Positions 12,890-21,126 of a stretch of 64,000 bases of DNA are shown piece after piece. Each line of letters begins with the position of its first letter. Position 1 is the stretch's first letter. The position numbers and the translations under genes were made by a program. Origin of the DNA: Oscillospiraceae bacterium (GTDB lineage: Bacteria; Bacillota; Clostridia; Oscillospirales; Oscillospiraceae); contig AP025582.1 of the NCBI GenBank assembly GCA_022846075.1, forward strand, positions 2,232,001 through 2,296,000, given 5' to 3'. The notes beneath the pieces were generated by a model. The model saw only the letters and a list, made by a program, of their open reading frames with translations, did not search any database and was not told the origin of the DNA.

Positions 12890-15586
12890 ATGCAGAAGCG
12901 AATCATTCCCGCACTCATGGCCGCAGCGCTGTTGATTACGGGTGTGATCTCCATCATATCCATCCACGGCCTTCAGGGGAACGCCCGGGTCATCAACTAC
13001 GCCGGCGTGGTCCGGGGCGCCACCCAAAGGCTGATCAAAAAAGAGCTCAACGGCCAGCCGGACGACGAGCTGATCCGGCGGCTGGACGGCATTCTGGCGG
13101 AACTGGAGACCGGGGACGGGCAAAACGGCCTGGTCCGGCTGGATGACGACAGCTTTCAGGATTTGATCTCCCAGATGCAGGCCCAGTGGGCCCAGATAAA
13201 AGAGGAAATCGGACGGGTGCGGGCGGGCGCCGATGGGGCCCGCCTCTATCAGCAGAGCGAGGACTATTTCACGCTGGCCGACCTGACGGTCTCCGCCGCC
13301 GAGGACTATTCCGAGCGGCAGGTACATACCGCGGAACTGGGGTTGATCTTCCTCTCCGCCCTCTTCCTGCTGCTGTCTGCCGCCCTGGCCTGGTTCACGG
13401 CGGCCCAGACCCGGCGGCAGCGGCTTCTCCAGGAAGCCGAGGAGAAAAACCTGCTGGAGCGCCAACAGCTGGCCCAGCTCTCCGAGGATCTGCGGGCCCC
13501 CATGGACGAGATCTCCGAGCTCATCTACGTATCAGACATCGTGACCCACGAGCTTCTGTTCATCAACGAGACGGGGCAGCGGACCCTGAACCTTCCCAAA
13601 GCCTGCGGACAGATGTGTTATGAGGTCCTCCAAGGCCTGGACCACCCCTGCGAATTTTGCTCCACCCCCCACCTGGTCCCCGGGGAGACCTATACCTGGG
13701 AGCATTCCAATCAAATCACCAAGCGACACTATCTCCTGAAGGACCGGCTGATCCAGTGGGAGGGCCGCCCCGCCCGGCTGGAGATCGCCTTCGACATCAC
13801 CGAGGCGGAGGCGGAAAAGCAGGCGATCAGGCACACGCTGGACGTGGAACAGATGGTGATGGAGTGTGTGCGGACCCTTTACCAGGGCCACGACCTTTCC
13901 CAGTCCTTTCCCGTGGTGCTGGAAAAGCTGGGCCGTTTCCTTTCGGCGGACCGCGCTTACCTGGCCGTAGCCCGGGACGGGAGGCTCTGCACGGATTACG
14001 AGTGGTCCCTTCAAGCGTCGGAGACCAAAGAGCTGTCCATCGAAGACATCTCCCCCAAAACCCTGGAGCGCTGGCGGGCCGCCTTCGGCCAGGAGGGGTG
14101 CATCTCCTACGACAACATCGAGCGCCTCCGGGAGGCCCACCCGGAGGAATACGGACTGCTGCTCTCCCACAACGCCCACAGCCTTGTGGTGGCCCCCCTG
14201 GACCAGGACGGCCGCCTGAAGGGCTTCCTGGTGGTCATCAACCCGCCCGCCGAGCGGATCCAAAGCATCGCTCCCCTCCTGCAGACGCTTTGCTATTTCC
14301 TCATGCTGACCTTCCGCCGGCTGGAGAGCGAGCAGCAGTTGGCCCAGCTGAGCTACTACGATTCCCTGACCTCTTTTTATAACCGCAACCGCTTTATCGA
14401 GGACTCCAACGCCCTGACCGGCGCCTCCGGGCCGGTGGGCGTAGTGTATCTGGACGTGAACGGCCTCAAGGACATCAACGACCAGCGGGGCCACGCCTAC
14501 GGGGACCGTGTGCTGGCGGAGTGTGCCCAGATGATACGGGAGGCTTTCCAGGACGCGGATTTCTACCGCATCGGCGGCGATGAGTTCGTCATCCTCTGCC
14601 CCGGGGTCTCCCAGTCCAGCTTCGAGACGAGACTGGCGGCCCTGCGCCGCCGCTTTCAGGCCGGGGGGCTCTGCCGCGCCGCCATCGGCGCCCAGTGGGC
14701 CGGGCATTTCGCCAATATCCATCAGATCATCGCCGCCGCCGACGCGGAGATGTACGAGGACAAGAAGAATTTTTACCGCCAGAACCCCGTCTCCAACCGC
14801 TACCGCCACCTCAGCGACGAGGCCCTTCGCCTGTCCGACCCGGAGGTGCTGCGGGAGGAGATCCGGCAAAAGCGCTTCGTGGTCTACCTCCAGCCCAAGC
14901 TCTCCTCCTCCGACCGCTCCACGGTGGGGGCCGAGGCCCTGATCCGCTACCAGTCCCGCTCCGGCTCCCTGACCCTGCCGGGCAACTTTCTCCCCATGCT
15001 GGAGGAGAGCCAGCTCATCAGCCAGATCGATTTTTACGTCTTTGAGTGCGTCTGCCTCCAGATCAACGCCTGGATCGAGCAGGGAAAGCAGCTTCTTCCC
15101 ATCTCGGTCAACTTTTCCCGCTCCTCCCTGTCCCAGCCCGATTTCGTGGACAGCCTGGTCCGGCTCTGCCGGAAACACGGCGTGGAGCAGCGCTATCTGG
15201 AGATCGAGCTCACCGAGACCTCTCACGAGGCGGACACCGTCGACCTCAACGGGTTGATCCAAGAGCTGCGCCAGGCGGGCTTTACCGTCTCCATCGACGA
15301 CTTCGGCACCCGATACGCCAACGTCGCCCTCCTCGCCAAGGCGGAGTTCGACGTCCTCAAGCTGGACAGGAGCCTGGTGGAGGACGTGGCTGTCAACCCC
15401 AGGGCCCGGGACGTGGTGGAGTCCATCGTCAATACCTGCAAAAAGCTGGAGATCCAGGTGGTGGCAGAGGGGATCGAGATGGAAGATCAGCTCTCCGTTC
15501 TGCGCGCCTGCGGCGTCGACCTGGTCCAGGGCTTTTTGTTCAGCAGGCCCATCCCCATCGGGGAGTACGAGGAAAAATTTCTTTGA
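12890..15586 (+). CDS. Membrane-bound dual GGDEF-EAL c-di-GMP enzyme
   Basis: An 898-residue signalling protein. Membrane segments near 7-27 and 145-170 enclose a helical extracytoplasmic sensor. A PAS-like domain (about 205-310, with the Cys-rich CEFCSTPHL segment) and a GAF-like domain (about 325-475) follow. The GGDEF domain (about 485-640) has an intact GGDEF near 562, and the EAL domain (about 655-898) has EAL near 681, DDFG, LKLDRSL and AEGIE, so both synthesis and hydrolysis of c-di-GMP look possible. GGGGG stands before the ATG. The gene has its own promoter and terminator. The signal and net activity cannot be predicted. Confidence 0.9.
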   Translation: MQKRIIPALMAAALLITGVISIISIHGLQGNARVINYAGVVRGATQRLIKKELNGQPDDELIRRLDGILAELETGDGQNGLVRLDDDSFQDLISQMQAQWAQIKEEIGRVRAGADGARLYQQSEDYFTLADLTVSAAEDYSERQVHTAELGLIFLSALFLLLSAALAWFTAAQTRRQRLLQEAEEKNLLERQQLAQLSEDLRAPMDEISELIYVSDIVTHELLFINETGQRTLNLPKACGQMCYEVLQGLDHPCEFCSTPHLVPGETYTWEHSNQITKRHYLLKDRLIQWEGRPARLEIAFDITEAEAEKQAIRHTLDVEQMVMECVRTLYQGHDLSQSFPVVLEKLGRFLSADRAYLAVARDGRLCTDYEWSLQASETKELSIEDISPKTLERWRAAFGQEGCISYDNIERLREAHPEEYGLLLSHNAHSLVVAPLDQDGRLKGFLVVINPPAERIQSIAPLLQTLCYFLMLTFRRLESEQQLAQLSYYDSLTSFYNRNRFIEDSNALTGASGPVGVVYLDVNGLKDINDQRGHAYGDRVLAECAQMIREAFQDADFYRIGGDEFVILCPGVSQSSFETRLAALRRRFQAGGLCRAAIGAQWAGHFANIHQIIAAADAEMYEDKKNFYRQNPVSNRYRHLSDEALRLSDPEVLREEIRQKRFVVYLQPKLSSSDRSTVGAEALIRYQSRSGSLTLPGNFLPMLEESQLISQIDFYVFECVCLQINAWIEQGKQLLPISVNFSRSSLSQPDFVDSLVRLCRKHGVEQRYLEIELTETSHEADTVDLNGLIQELRQAGFTVSIDDFGTRYANVALLAKAEFDVLKLDRSLVEDVAVNPRARDVVESIVNTCKKLEIQVVAEGIEMEDQLSVLRACGVDLVQGFLFSRPIPIGEYEEKFL

Positions 15587-15600
15587 TCAGAGGGCCTTTC

Positions 15601-15632
15601 GCCCCCGGAGCCTATCGCTCCGGGGGCTTTTT
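15601..15632 (+). terminator. Terminator of GGDEF/EAL gene
   Basis: GCCCCCGGAGC pairs with GCTCCGGGGGC around a 5-base loop, followed by T5. Confidence 0.9.
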
Positions 15633-15716
15633 CTCGGGAAAACGCTCCATTTTGTATCGGGACAACACCTTGGAGAATAGGATAGGGGCAGAACGTTGAT
15701 AAAGGAGGCCCCGCCC

Positions 15717-16424
15717 ATGCTCTCCGCCTGGCTCGTCCTGATGCTCCACTCCCTCTTTTTCCCCCTGCGCCTGTCCAGCGCCACCGGCTCCTTCCCCCGG
15801 GCTCTGAAACCGGAGGAGGAACGGGACTATCTGGACCGCTACGCCGCCGGAGATATGGCCGCCCGGGACGCCCTGATCGAGCACAACCTGCGCCTGGTGG
15901 CCCACATCGTGAAAAAATACTACACCCAGACCGGGGACCAGGACGACCTGATCTCCATCGGCACCATCGGGCTCATCAAGGGCATCTCCACCTTCAAGCC
16001 CGACCGGAACGTCCGTCTGGCCACCTACGCCTCCCGCTGTATCGAAAATGAGATCCTGATGCACTTCCGCTCCCAGCGGAAATTTCAGGGTGAGGTCTCC
16101 CTCTCCGACTCCCTGGACTCCGACGGGGACGGCAACTCTCTCTCCCTCATGGACGTCATCCGGGTGGACGACAACATGCTGGAGGAGCTGGACACCCGGG
16201 ACGCCTGCGCCAAGGTCCGCTCCTGCGTGGCCAAATGCCTGGACGAGCGGGAGTCCATGATCGTCACCCTGCGGTACGGCCTCAAGGGGCAGACACCCCT
16301 CACCCAGCGGGAGATCGCCCAAAAATGCGGCATTTCCCGCTCCTATGTCTCCCGCATCGAAAAGAAAGCCCTGGAGAAACTGAAGGGGGCGCTGGAGGGG
16401 ACCGTCACCGCCGCCGAGCCCTGA
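15717..16424 (+). CDS. sigK: Sporulation sigma factor SigK
   Basis: A 235-residue sigma-70 family factor for late mother-cell transcription in spore formers. The N-terminus (LSAWLVLMLHSLFFPLRL) is the hydrophobic pro-region known from pro-SigK, then comes SFPRALKPEEERDYL. Region 2 includes LIEHNLRLVAHIVKKYY and DLISIGTIGLIKGI. Region 4 ends with the helix-turn-helix CGISRSYVSRIEKKALEKL. ATG 15717 is taken because AAAGGAGG lies 9 bp upstream. The gene is uninterrupted, so there is no skin-type insertion. It implies a spore-forming ancestry, though one gene does not prove sporulation. Confidence 0.92.
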   Translation: MLSAWLVLMLHSLFFPLRLSSATGSFPRALKPEEERDYLDRYAAGDMAARDALIEHNLRLVAHIVKKYYTQTGDQDDLISIGTIGLIKGISTFKPDRNVRLATYASRCIENEILMHFRSQRKFQGEVSLSDSLDSDGDGNSLSLMDVIRVDDNMLEELDTRDACAKVRSCVAKCLDERESMIVTLRYGLKGQTPLTQREIAQKCGISRSYVSRIEKKALEKLKGALEGTVTAAEP

Positions 16425-16436
16425 CCTTCCCGCAAA

Positions 16437-16471
16437 AATGGGAAGCGGTCTTTTGAAGGCCGCTTCCCATT
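16437..16471 (+). terminator. Terminator of sigK
   Basis: AATGGGAAGCGG pairs with CCGCTTCCCATT around an 11-base loop, followed by a T-rich tract. Confidence 0.8.
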
Positions 16472-16600
16472 CTTTATTGCTCTGTGCGGCAGTGCCATCA
16501 AGACGGCCAAGCGGGCCGTCCCCGGTCCACGGCCTTGGGATCTCAGCGCCCGTTCATGGAATGAACGGATGCGCGTCAAAAACAGCGTCCCACGCTGTTT

Positions 16601-16771
16601 TTAAAATCCCATGTCCTCGGACAGGTTCTCCATGACCTGGCCCACCGTCTTCATGGCCTTTCCGGCGGCCTTCTTCACGGAGTGCTTCTTCCGGGGCATC
16701 ATGGCCGCGCCCAGCGCGGCCCCCGCCAGGACGCCCAGTCCCATGCCCTTGGCAAATTCGTGATCCTTCAT
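16601..16771 (-). CDS. Small YtxH-like membrane-associated protein
   Basis: A 56-residue protein. A glycine/alanine-rich hydrophobic segment (GMGLGVLAGAALGAAMMPRKK, about 9-29) is followed by a basic amphipathic helix (KKAAGKAMKTVGQVMENLSED). This plan, one GxxxG-type segment then Lys-rich helix, resembles YtxH-type small proteins of Firmicutes. ATG 16771 is used because AGAGGTGGAAGG lies directly upstream; a longer in-frame reading extends over the pyr promoter region. It stands alone and its role is unknown. Confidence 0.7.
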   Translation of the reverse strand: MKDHEFAKGMGLGVLAGAALGAAMMPRKKHSVKKAAGKAMKTVGQVMENLSEDMGF

Positions 16772-16844
16772 ACCTTCCACCTCTCTTTTTTTCAGTGAGC
16801 CTTCGCTCCCGGTTTTATTATTGCCCTGAAACGGGAAAAAACCG

Positions 16845-16873
16845 TTGCTAAAAACCGCCTTCTCCTTTATAAT
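16845..16873 (+). promoter_or_regulatory. Promoter of the pyrimidine operon
   Basis: TTGCTA (16845-16850) and a perfect TATAAT (16868-16873) are separated by 17 bp. The leader of about 100 nt before pyrC contains a short GC hairpin. Confidence 0.8.
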
Positions 16874-16904
16874 AAAAAAGGTAAATTGGAAGGGGCGGGG
16901 GCAT

Positions 16905-16922
16905 GGGCCTCGGCCCTTTTTT
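16905..16922 (+). terminator. Short attenuator-like hairpin in the pyr leader
   Basis: GGGC-CTCG-GCCC is followed by six T. The stem is only four base pairs, so termination would be inefficient. Given its place in a pyrimidine operon leader it may act as a weak attenuator; no PyrR-binding anticonserved loop was recognised. Confidence 0.35.
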
Positions 16923-16981
16923 GCAAATAGAAACTTTTTCATTCATTTTGAAAATTCCCCAGGGAAAGGAAGCGAAGCCGT

Positions 16982-18277
16982 GTGAAACTGCTCATTCGCC
17001 AGGGCCGTCTGGTGGATCCCGTCGGCGGCATCGGCGGGGTGCTGGACATCCTCATCGAGGACGGAAAGGTAGCCGTCATCGGAAGCGACCTGCGCTCTCC
17101 CGGCGCCCAGATCATTGACGCCAAGGGCCTCACCGTCTGCGCCGGGCTTGTGGACATGCACGTCCACCTCCGGGAGCCCGGCTTTGAATACAAAGAGACC
17201 ATCGCCACCGGCGCCCGGGCCGCCGCCGCGGGCGGCTTCACCGCCATCGCCTGTATGCCCAACACCAGGCCCGTCATCGACATCCCCGAGGGCGTGGCCT
17301 TCATCAAGGAGAAATCCGCCCAGGTGGGGGGCGCCCAGGTCTTCCCCATCGCCGCCGTGTCCAAGGGCCAGAAGGGCCAGGAGGTCAACGACTTCGAGGC
17401 CCTCAAGGCCGCCGGGGCGGTGGCCCTGTCCGACGACGGGGTGCCGGTGCAGAACGCCAACCTCCTCCGGGACGCCATGATCCTGGCCCACCGGCAGGAG
17501 CTGACCATCCTCTCCCACTGCGAGGACGCCGACATGGTTCAGAATTTCGCCGTCAACGAGGGCCGGGTCTCCCGCCGGCTGCGCATCCCCGGCCGCCCCG
17601 CCATCGCCGAGGAGCTCCAGGTCATGCGGGACGCCATGCTGGCCGAGGAGACCGGCGCGGCGGTCCATATCTGCCACATCTCCACCGCCAAATCGGTGGC
17701 CATCGTCCGCCGCTTCAAGAAGAAGGGGGTCTCCATCACCTGCGAGACCTGCCCCCAGTACTTCACCTTTACCGAGGATGAGGTGCTCCAGCAGGGCTCC
17801 CTGGCCCGGGTGAATCCCCCCCTGCGCACTCCCGTGGACGTGGAGGGCATCATCGAGGGGCTGAAGGACGGCACCATCGACGCCATCGCCACCGACCACG
17901 CCCCTCACTCCGCCGAGGAAAAGGCCCGTCCCCTCACCGAGGCCCCCAGCGGCATGATCGGCCTAGAGACCGCTCTGGCCGCCGCCCTCACCGCCCTCTA
18001 CCACACGGGACAGATGAGCCTCAGCGATATCCTGCGGAAAATGACCATCAACCCGGCCTGCATCCTGCGGATCCCCGGCAAGGGCCGTCTGGCCATCGGT
18101 TCGGACGCCGATCTCGTCATCTTTGACCCCGACCAGGAGTGGGTGGTGGATCCCGAGCAGTTCCGCTCCATGGCCCGGAACACCCCCTTCGCCGGGAAGA
18201 CCCTCAAGGGGAAGGTGCGGTATACCGTCCTGAACGGTGAGATCATCTACCGGGGGGAAGAAGGCGCGGGGGCATGA
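16982..18277 (+). CDS. pyrC: Dihydroorotase
   Basis: A 431-residue amidohydrolase that closes carbamoyl-aspartate to dihydroorotate, third step of UMP synthesis. Zinc ligands are visible in DMHVHLREPG (HxH), ILSHCED and CHIS, and the catalytic Asp in ATDHAPH. Length fits class I bacterial PyrC. The GTG at 16982 follows AAAGGAAG. First gene of the operon; its stop overlaps the next start by four bases (ATGA), indicating coupling to the small membrane protein. Confidence 0.95.
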   Translation: MKLLIRQGRLVDPVGGIGGVLDILIEDGKVAVIGSDLRSPGAQIIDAKGLTVCAGLVDMHVHLREPGFEYKETIATGARAAAAGGFTAIACMPNTRPVIDIPEGVAFIKEKSAQVGGAQVFPIAAVSKGQKGQEVNDFEALKAAGAVALSDDGVPVQNANLLRDAMILAHRQELTILSHCEDADMVQNFAVNEGRVSRRLRIPGRPAIAEELQVMRDAMLAEETGAAVHICHISTAKSVAIVRRFKKKGVSITCETCPQYFTFTEDEVLQQGSLARVNPPLRTPVDVEGIIEGLKDGTIDAIATDHAPHSAEEKARPLTEAPSGMIGLETALAAALTALYHTGQMSLSDILRKMTINPACILRIPGKGRLAIGSDADLVIFDPDQEWVVDPEQFRSMARNTPFAGKTLKGKVRYTVLNGEIIYRGEEGAGA

Positions 18278-18648
18278 GCCAAAGGAAACGGCGCCTTCTT
18301 TATTGGCCGGTCTCTGCGGTTTTGGCGGTCACCGGGTGCGTTTTGCTTCTGGGCTCCTTCCAAAACCGGTGGTCTAGGGACGGGGGTTATTTTGTTCTCG
18401 GCCTGCTGCTGATCTGGGTCGGCTGGGCCGAATTACTGAATTTTCATCCCTATCGATCGGTCCAGTCAAAATCCCTGGGGACACGCTGGTTCTCCGGTGT
18501 GATAAACCTGGCTCTGGGCTGTCTCTACTTTTTCTTTGTGATCTCGGACCGCCGCTATACGGCCATAGGGCTGGGCACGGCGCTGCTGGCGCTGCTCTCC
18601 GCCGCCGCAGTGACGGCATTAACCAAAAAAGGAAACTCCATTCGCTGA
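18274..18648 (+). CDS. Small four-helix membrane protein, paralogue 1
   Basis: A 124-residue integral membrane protein of unknown function. Four hydrophobic segments are visible at about 10-26, 38-55, 70-88 and 95-113, joined by short basic loops. The segment GYFVLGLLLIWVGWAELLNFHPYR matches in pattern LHFVVGPLWGWMGLAQLMGFFPRR of the gene at 18785, so the two are paralogues. It overlaps the pyrC stop and lies in the pyrimidine operon, but no enzyme motif links it to nucleotide metabolism. Transport or a structural membrane role is possible. Confidence 0.75.
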   Translation: MSQRKRRLLYWPVSAVLAVTGCVLLLGSFQNRWSRDGGYFVLGLLLIWVGWAELLNFHPYRSVQSKSLGTRWFSGVINLALGCLYFFFVISDRRYTAIGLGTALLALLSAAAVTALTKKGNSIR

Positions 18649-18672
18649 AGGATAGAGAGAAGGCGGATTGAC

Positions 18673-18788
18673 GTGGTCCGAACAAACATGCGGCGTCTCT
18701 TTTGGCCCGTCCCCCCCTGCCCATGCTGTTTGTGCTGATCGGCCTTTTGCTGTGGTCGCACACGAAAAGAAAGGAGACCGACCCATGA
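18673..18788 (+). pseudogene. Possible frameshifted small membrane peptide with C7 tract
   Basis: GTG 18673 (with AAGGCGG 7 bp upstream) or ATG 18688 opens a frame coding for MRRLFWPVP. It reaches a run of seven C (18711-18717) and soon stops. After a one-base shift the sequence continues as MLFVLIGLLLWSHTKRKETDP and stops within the start of the next gene. The joined product would be a one-helix membrane peptide. The C7 tract could be a true frameshift, a phase-variable site or a sequencing error. Confidence 0.35.
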
Positions 18789-19177
18789 AAAAGGGAAAAG
18801 AGCTGCTCCTCTTCTGGCTCCCCTTGATCGGACTGACGGCGGCAGGTGTCGCCCTGTGGCCCCTGGTCTTCAAGGCCCGCTTTCCCGAGGGGCAGGCCCT
18901 TCATTTCGTGGTTGGGCCCCTGTGGGGCTGGATGGGCCTGGCCCAGTTGATGGGCTTCTTTCCCCGGCGGGAGGACAGGCCGCCGGAGCCCCTGCCGGTC
19001 CGGCTGTCCCTGGGCCTGGCCATGCTGGGTCTCTGCGCGCTCTATCTGGGCAAAACCTTTTTGCCCGCCCTCTGGTCCTCTTTCCGTCCTCCCCTGTTGG
19101 TTCTCCAGTGCCTTTTCCTGGTTTGCTACCTTGTTTTCACTTGCCTTTCCAGCCGAAAAAAATATAGAGAGGAATGA
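18785..19177 (+). CDS. Small four-helix membrane protein, paralogue 2
   Basis: A 130-residue membrane protein similar in length, helix placement and central motif (FVVGPLWGWMGLAQLMGFFPRR) to the gene at 18274. Hydrophobic segments lie at about 8-28, 40-60, 75-95 and 100-122. ATG 18785 is chosen because AAAGGAG lies 9 bp upstream; a longer in-frame opening from 18668 has no such site. The tail is basic (SSRKKYREE). It sits 4 bp before the pyrF start. The tandem pair inside a biosynthetic operon suggests a conserved but unknown partner role. Confidence 0.78.
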   Translation: MKKGKELLLFWLPLIGLTAAGVALWPLVFKARFPEGQALHFVVGPLWGWMGLAQLMGFFPRREDRPPEPLPVRLSLGLAMLGLCALYLGKTFLPALWSSFRPPLLVLQCLFLVCYLVFTCLSSRKKYREE

Positions 19178-19181
19178 TTTT

Positions 19182-20105
19182 ATGTCCTTCGACAAACTGC
19201 AGGAGCTCATCAAAGCCAAGAAAAACCCCACCGTGGCGGGCCTGGACCCCAAGCCGGAATACGTACCCCCCCACATTCTCAAGGCCAGCCTGGACAAGTA
19301 CGGCGAGACCCTGGAGGGTGCCGCCGACGCCATCCTCCAGTTCAACAAGGGCCTTATGGACGCCCTGTGCGACGTGGTCCCCGCCGTCAAGCCCCAGTCG
19401 GCCTACTACGAGCGGCTGGGCTGGCAGGGCATGAAAGCCCTGGAGGAGACCATCCGCTACGCCAGGGAGAAGGGCCTCTTCGTCATGGCCGACGTGAAGC
19501 GGGGGGACATCGGCTCCACCGCCCAGGCGTACAGCGACGCCTGGCTGGGCAAGACCCGGGTGGGGAGCGCCGATCTGCCCGTCTTTGACGCCGACTGCCT
19601 GACCATCAACGGCTACATGGGCTCGGACACCATTCTCCCCTTCCTGGAGACCTGCCGGGTAGAGGACAAGTGCCTGTTCACCCTGGTCAAGACCTCCAAC
19701 CCCGGCTCCGGGGAGCTCCAGGACATGGTGGCCGGGGACCGGGTGGTCTATCAGGTCATGGGCGATCTGGTGCAGCGGCTCGGCAAGGACGATATCGGCA
19801 AGTACGGGTACAGCCGGTGCGGCGCGGTGGTGGGGGCCACCTACCCCTCCGACCTGCGGGCCCTCCGCAAGCGGCTGGAACACACCTTCTTCCTGGTCCC
19901 CGGCTACGGCGCCCAGGGGGGCACCGCTGAGGACGTGCGCTTCGCCTTCGACAAATACGGCCGGGGGGCCATCGTCAACGCCTCCCGCTCCATCATGTGC
20001 GCCTGGCAGAAAACCGGCCACGACGGCCAGGACTACCAGGACGCCGCCCGGGCCGCCGCCGAGGCCATGCGGGACGACATCAAGCAGTTCGTCACCATCC
20101 TGTAA
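19182..20105 (+). CDS. pyrF: Orotidine 5'-phosphate decarboxylase (type 2)
   Basis: A 307-residue enzyme making UMP from OMP, last step of the pathway. The catalytic segment ADVKRGDIGSTA (about 100-111) holds the D-K-xx-D residues. The early TVAGLDPKPEY and late LVPGYGAQGG motifs complete the barrel. The length and an N-terminal LDP motif followed by a long first helix are typical of the longer type 2 enzymes. ATG 19182 follows AGAGAGG. The zinc-ribbon gene begins 4 bp after the stop. Confidence 0.95.
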   Translation: MSFDKLQELIKAKKNPTVAGLDPKPEYVPPHILKASLDKYGETLEGAADAILQFNKGLMDALCDVVPAVKPQSAYYERLGWQGMKALEETIRYAREKGLFVMADVKRGDIGSTAQAYSDAWLGKTRVGSADLPVFDADCLTINGYMGSDTILPFLETCRVEDKCLFTLVKTSNPGSGELQDMVAGDRVVYQVMGDLVQRLGKDDIGKYGYSRCGAVVGATYPSDLRALRKRLEHTFFLVPGYGAQGGTAEDVRFAFDKYGRGAIVNASRSIMCAWQKTGHDGQDYQDAARAAAEAMRDDIKQFVTIL

Positions 20106-20109
20106 GGCG

Positions 20110-20610
20110 ATGAAGTGTCCATTTTGCGGGGAAGAGATGGAGCTGGGCGCCCTGCGGTCCCGGGGGCGGTATGAGAGCGACTTCGCTTTTGTGCCCCCGG
20201 CGGCGGACCCGCCGGAGGACGACAAGCTCCACATTCTCTGGACCCAGAAGAAATGGGACGACAAAAAGGCCGTCTCCCTGACCCGGACCTTAAAGGAGCG
20301 GAAAGCCCTGAAGGATATGCTCCTCACCGGGGACGACTATTTTGCCCAGGCCTGGAGGTGCGCCAAGTGCGAAAAGGCTCTGGCGGTCTTTGAGGCCTTC
20401 GGTCCCTACATACAGGAGCCCCTCTCCACGCCCGACACCCCAGACGGCCCCCTGCCCACCGAGGGCGAACTCCTGTCCCAGACCTGGGACAGGCCTCCCG
20501 ATCAGGAGCCGGCCAAGCCAAAATCCAAGCCCAGGCGAAAATCCGGCAAGGACCCCTGGGACAAGGGCCCCTTCGGCCGGCGTGGGGACAAGCCCGATTG
20601 GGAGCTGTGA
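20110..20610 (+). CDS. Zinc-ribbon protein, tandem paralogue 1
   Basis: A 166-residue protein with one split zinc ribbon, CPFCG at residues 3-7 and CAKCEKALAVFE at about 87. A long acidic/basic insert separates the two knuckles, and a Pro/Lys-rich tail ends in DKPDWEL. The next two genes share this plan: N-terminal CPxCG, second knuckle followed by hydrophobic residues, PLPTE/PLPSEAE motif and terminal KPxWE(L/F). It starts 4 bp after pyrF. The family looks like the small PF20097/DUF6487-type zinc ribbons, but that link is from the pattern only. No nucleic-acid-binding or enzyme motif is seen. Confidence 0.75.
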   Translation: MKCPFCGEEMELGALRSRGRYESDFAFVPPAADPPEDDKLHILWTQKKWDDKKAVSLTRTLKERKALKDMLLTGDDYFAQAWRCAKCEKALAVFEAFGPYIQEPLSTPDTPDGPLPTEGELLSQTWDRPPDQEPAKPKSKPRRKSGKDPWDKGPFGRRGDKPDWEL

Positions 20611-20622
20611 GGAGGAAAGTGT

Positions 20623-21099
20623 ATGGAACACCAAGCCTGTCCCTTCTGCGGCGGGGAAATGCGCCCTGGAGGGATGTATCTCTCCCTGCGCCTCCAGCAC
20701 GCCGACCCCATCCGCTGGGTGCCCCTGGAGGGCGGCTTTTACGCTCCCTGGGACGCCGACGGGGCCGTCACCCTGAACGGGACCCTGGAAGCCCAGGCGG
20801 CCGACCGGCCCCTGGCCGAACAGCTTTTCGCCTCCTTCCCCCAGGCGGAGGCCTGGTACTGTCCCGCCTGCGAAAAGGCGGTGGCCGTTTTTCAGAAGGC
20901 GGAGTTTTTTGCCGACCCCTTCCCCAACGTCTCCAACGGGCTCTTCCCCACTGAGGCCGAGGTGATGGCCTCCCTCCGGGAGGACAAGCCCGGAGGAAAG
21001 GCGGAGCCCGCCCCGGAACCCAGGCCCCGGCCCGGCAGAGACCCCTGGGACAAGGGCGGGCCGTTCCGCAGGAAAAAGAAACCGGATTGGGAGTTTTGA
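20623..21099 (+). CDS. Zinc-ribbon protein, tandem paralogue 2
   Basis: A 158-residue paralogue of its neighbours. CPFCGGEMRPG at the N-terminus and CPACEKAVAVFQ near 85 form the zinc ribbon. The middle holds a LFPTEAEVMASL motif like the PLPTEGELL of paralogue 1, and the basic tail ends KKKPDWEF. GAGGAAAG precedes the ATG. The tail also shares DPWDKG with paralogue 1, so these two are the closest pair. Confidence 0.75.
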   Translation: MEHQACPFCGGEMRPGGMYLSLRLQHADPIRWVPLEGGFYAPWDADGAVTLNGTLEAQAADRPLAEQLFASFPQAEAWYCPACEKAVAVFQKAEFFADPFPNVSNGLFPTEAEVMASLREDKPGGKAEPAPEPRPRPGRDPWDKGGPFRRKKKPDWEF

Positions 21100-21126
21100 G
21101 CCCATACCGCCGATTGGGAGGTCTCT

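Noticed and set aside
18668-18784. N-terminal extension of the second small membrane protein
   Set aside because: No ribosome site, non-hydrophobic odd composition, while AAAGGAG precedes ATG 18785.
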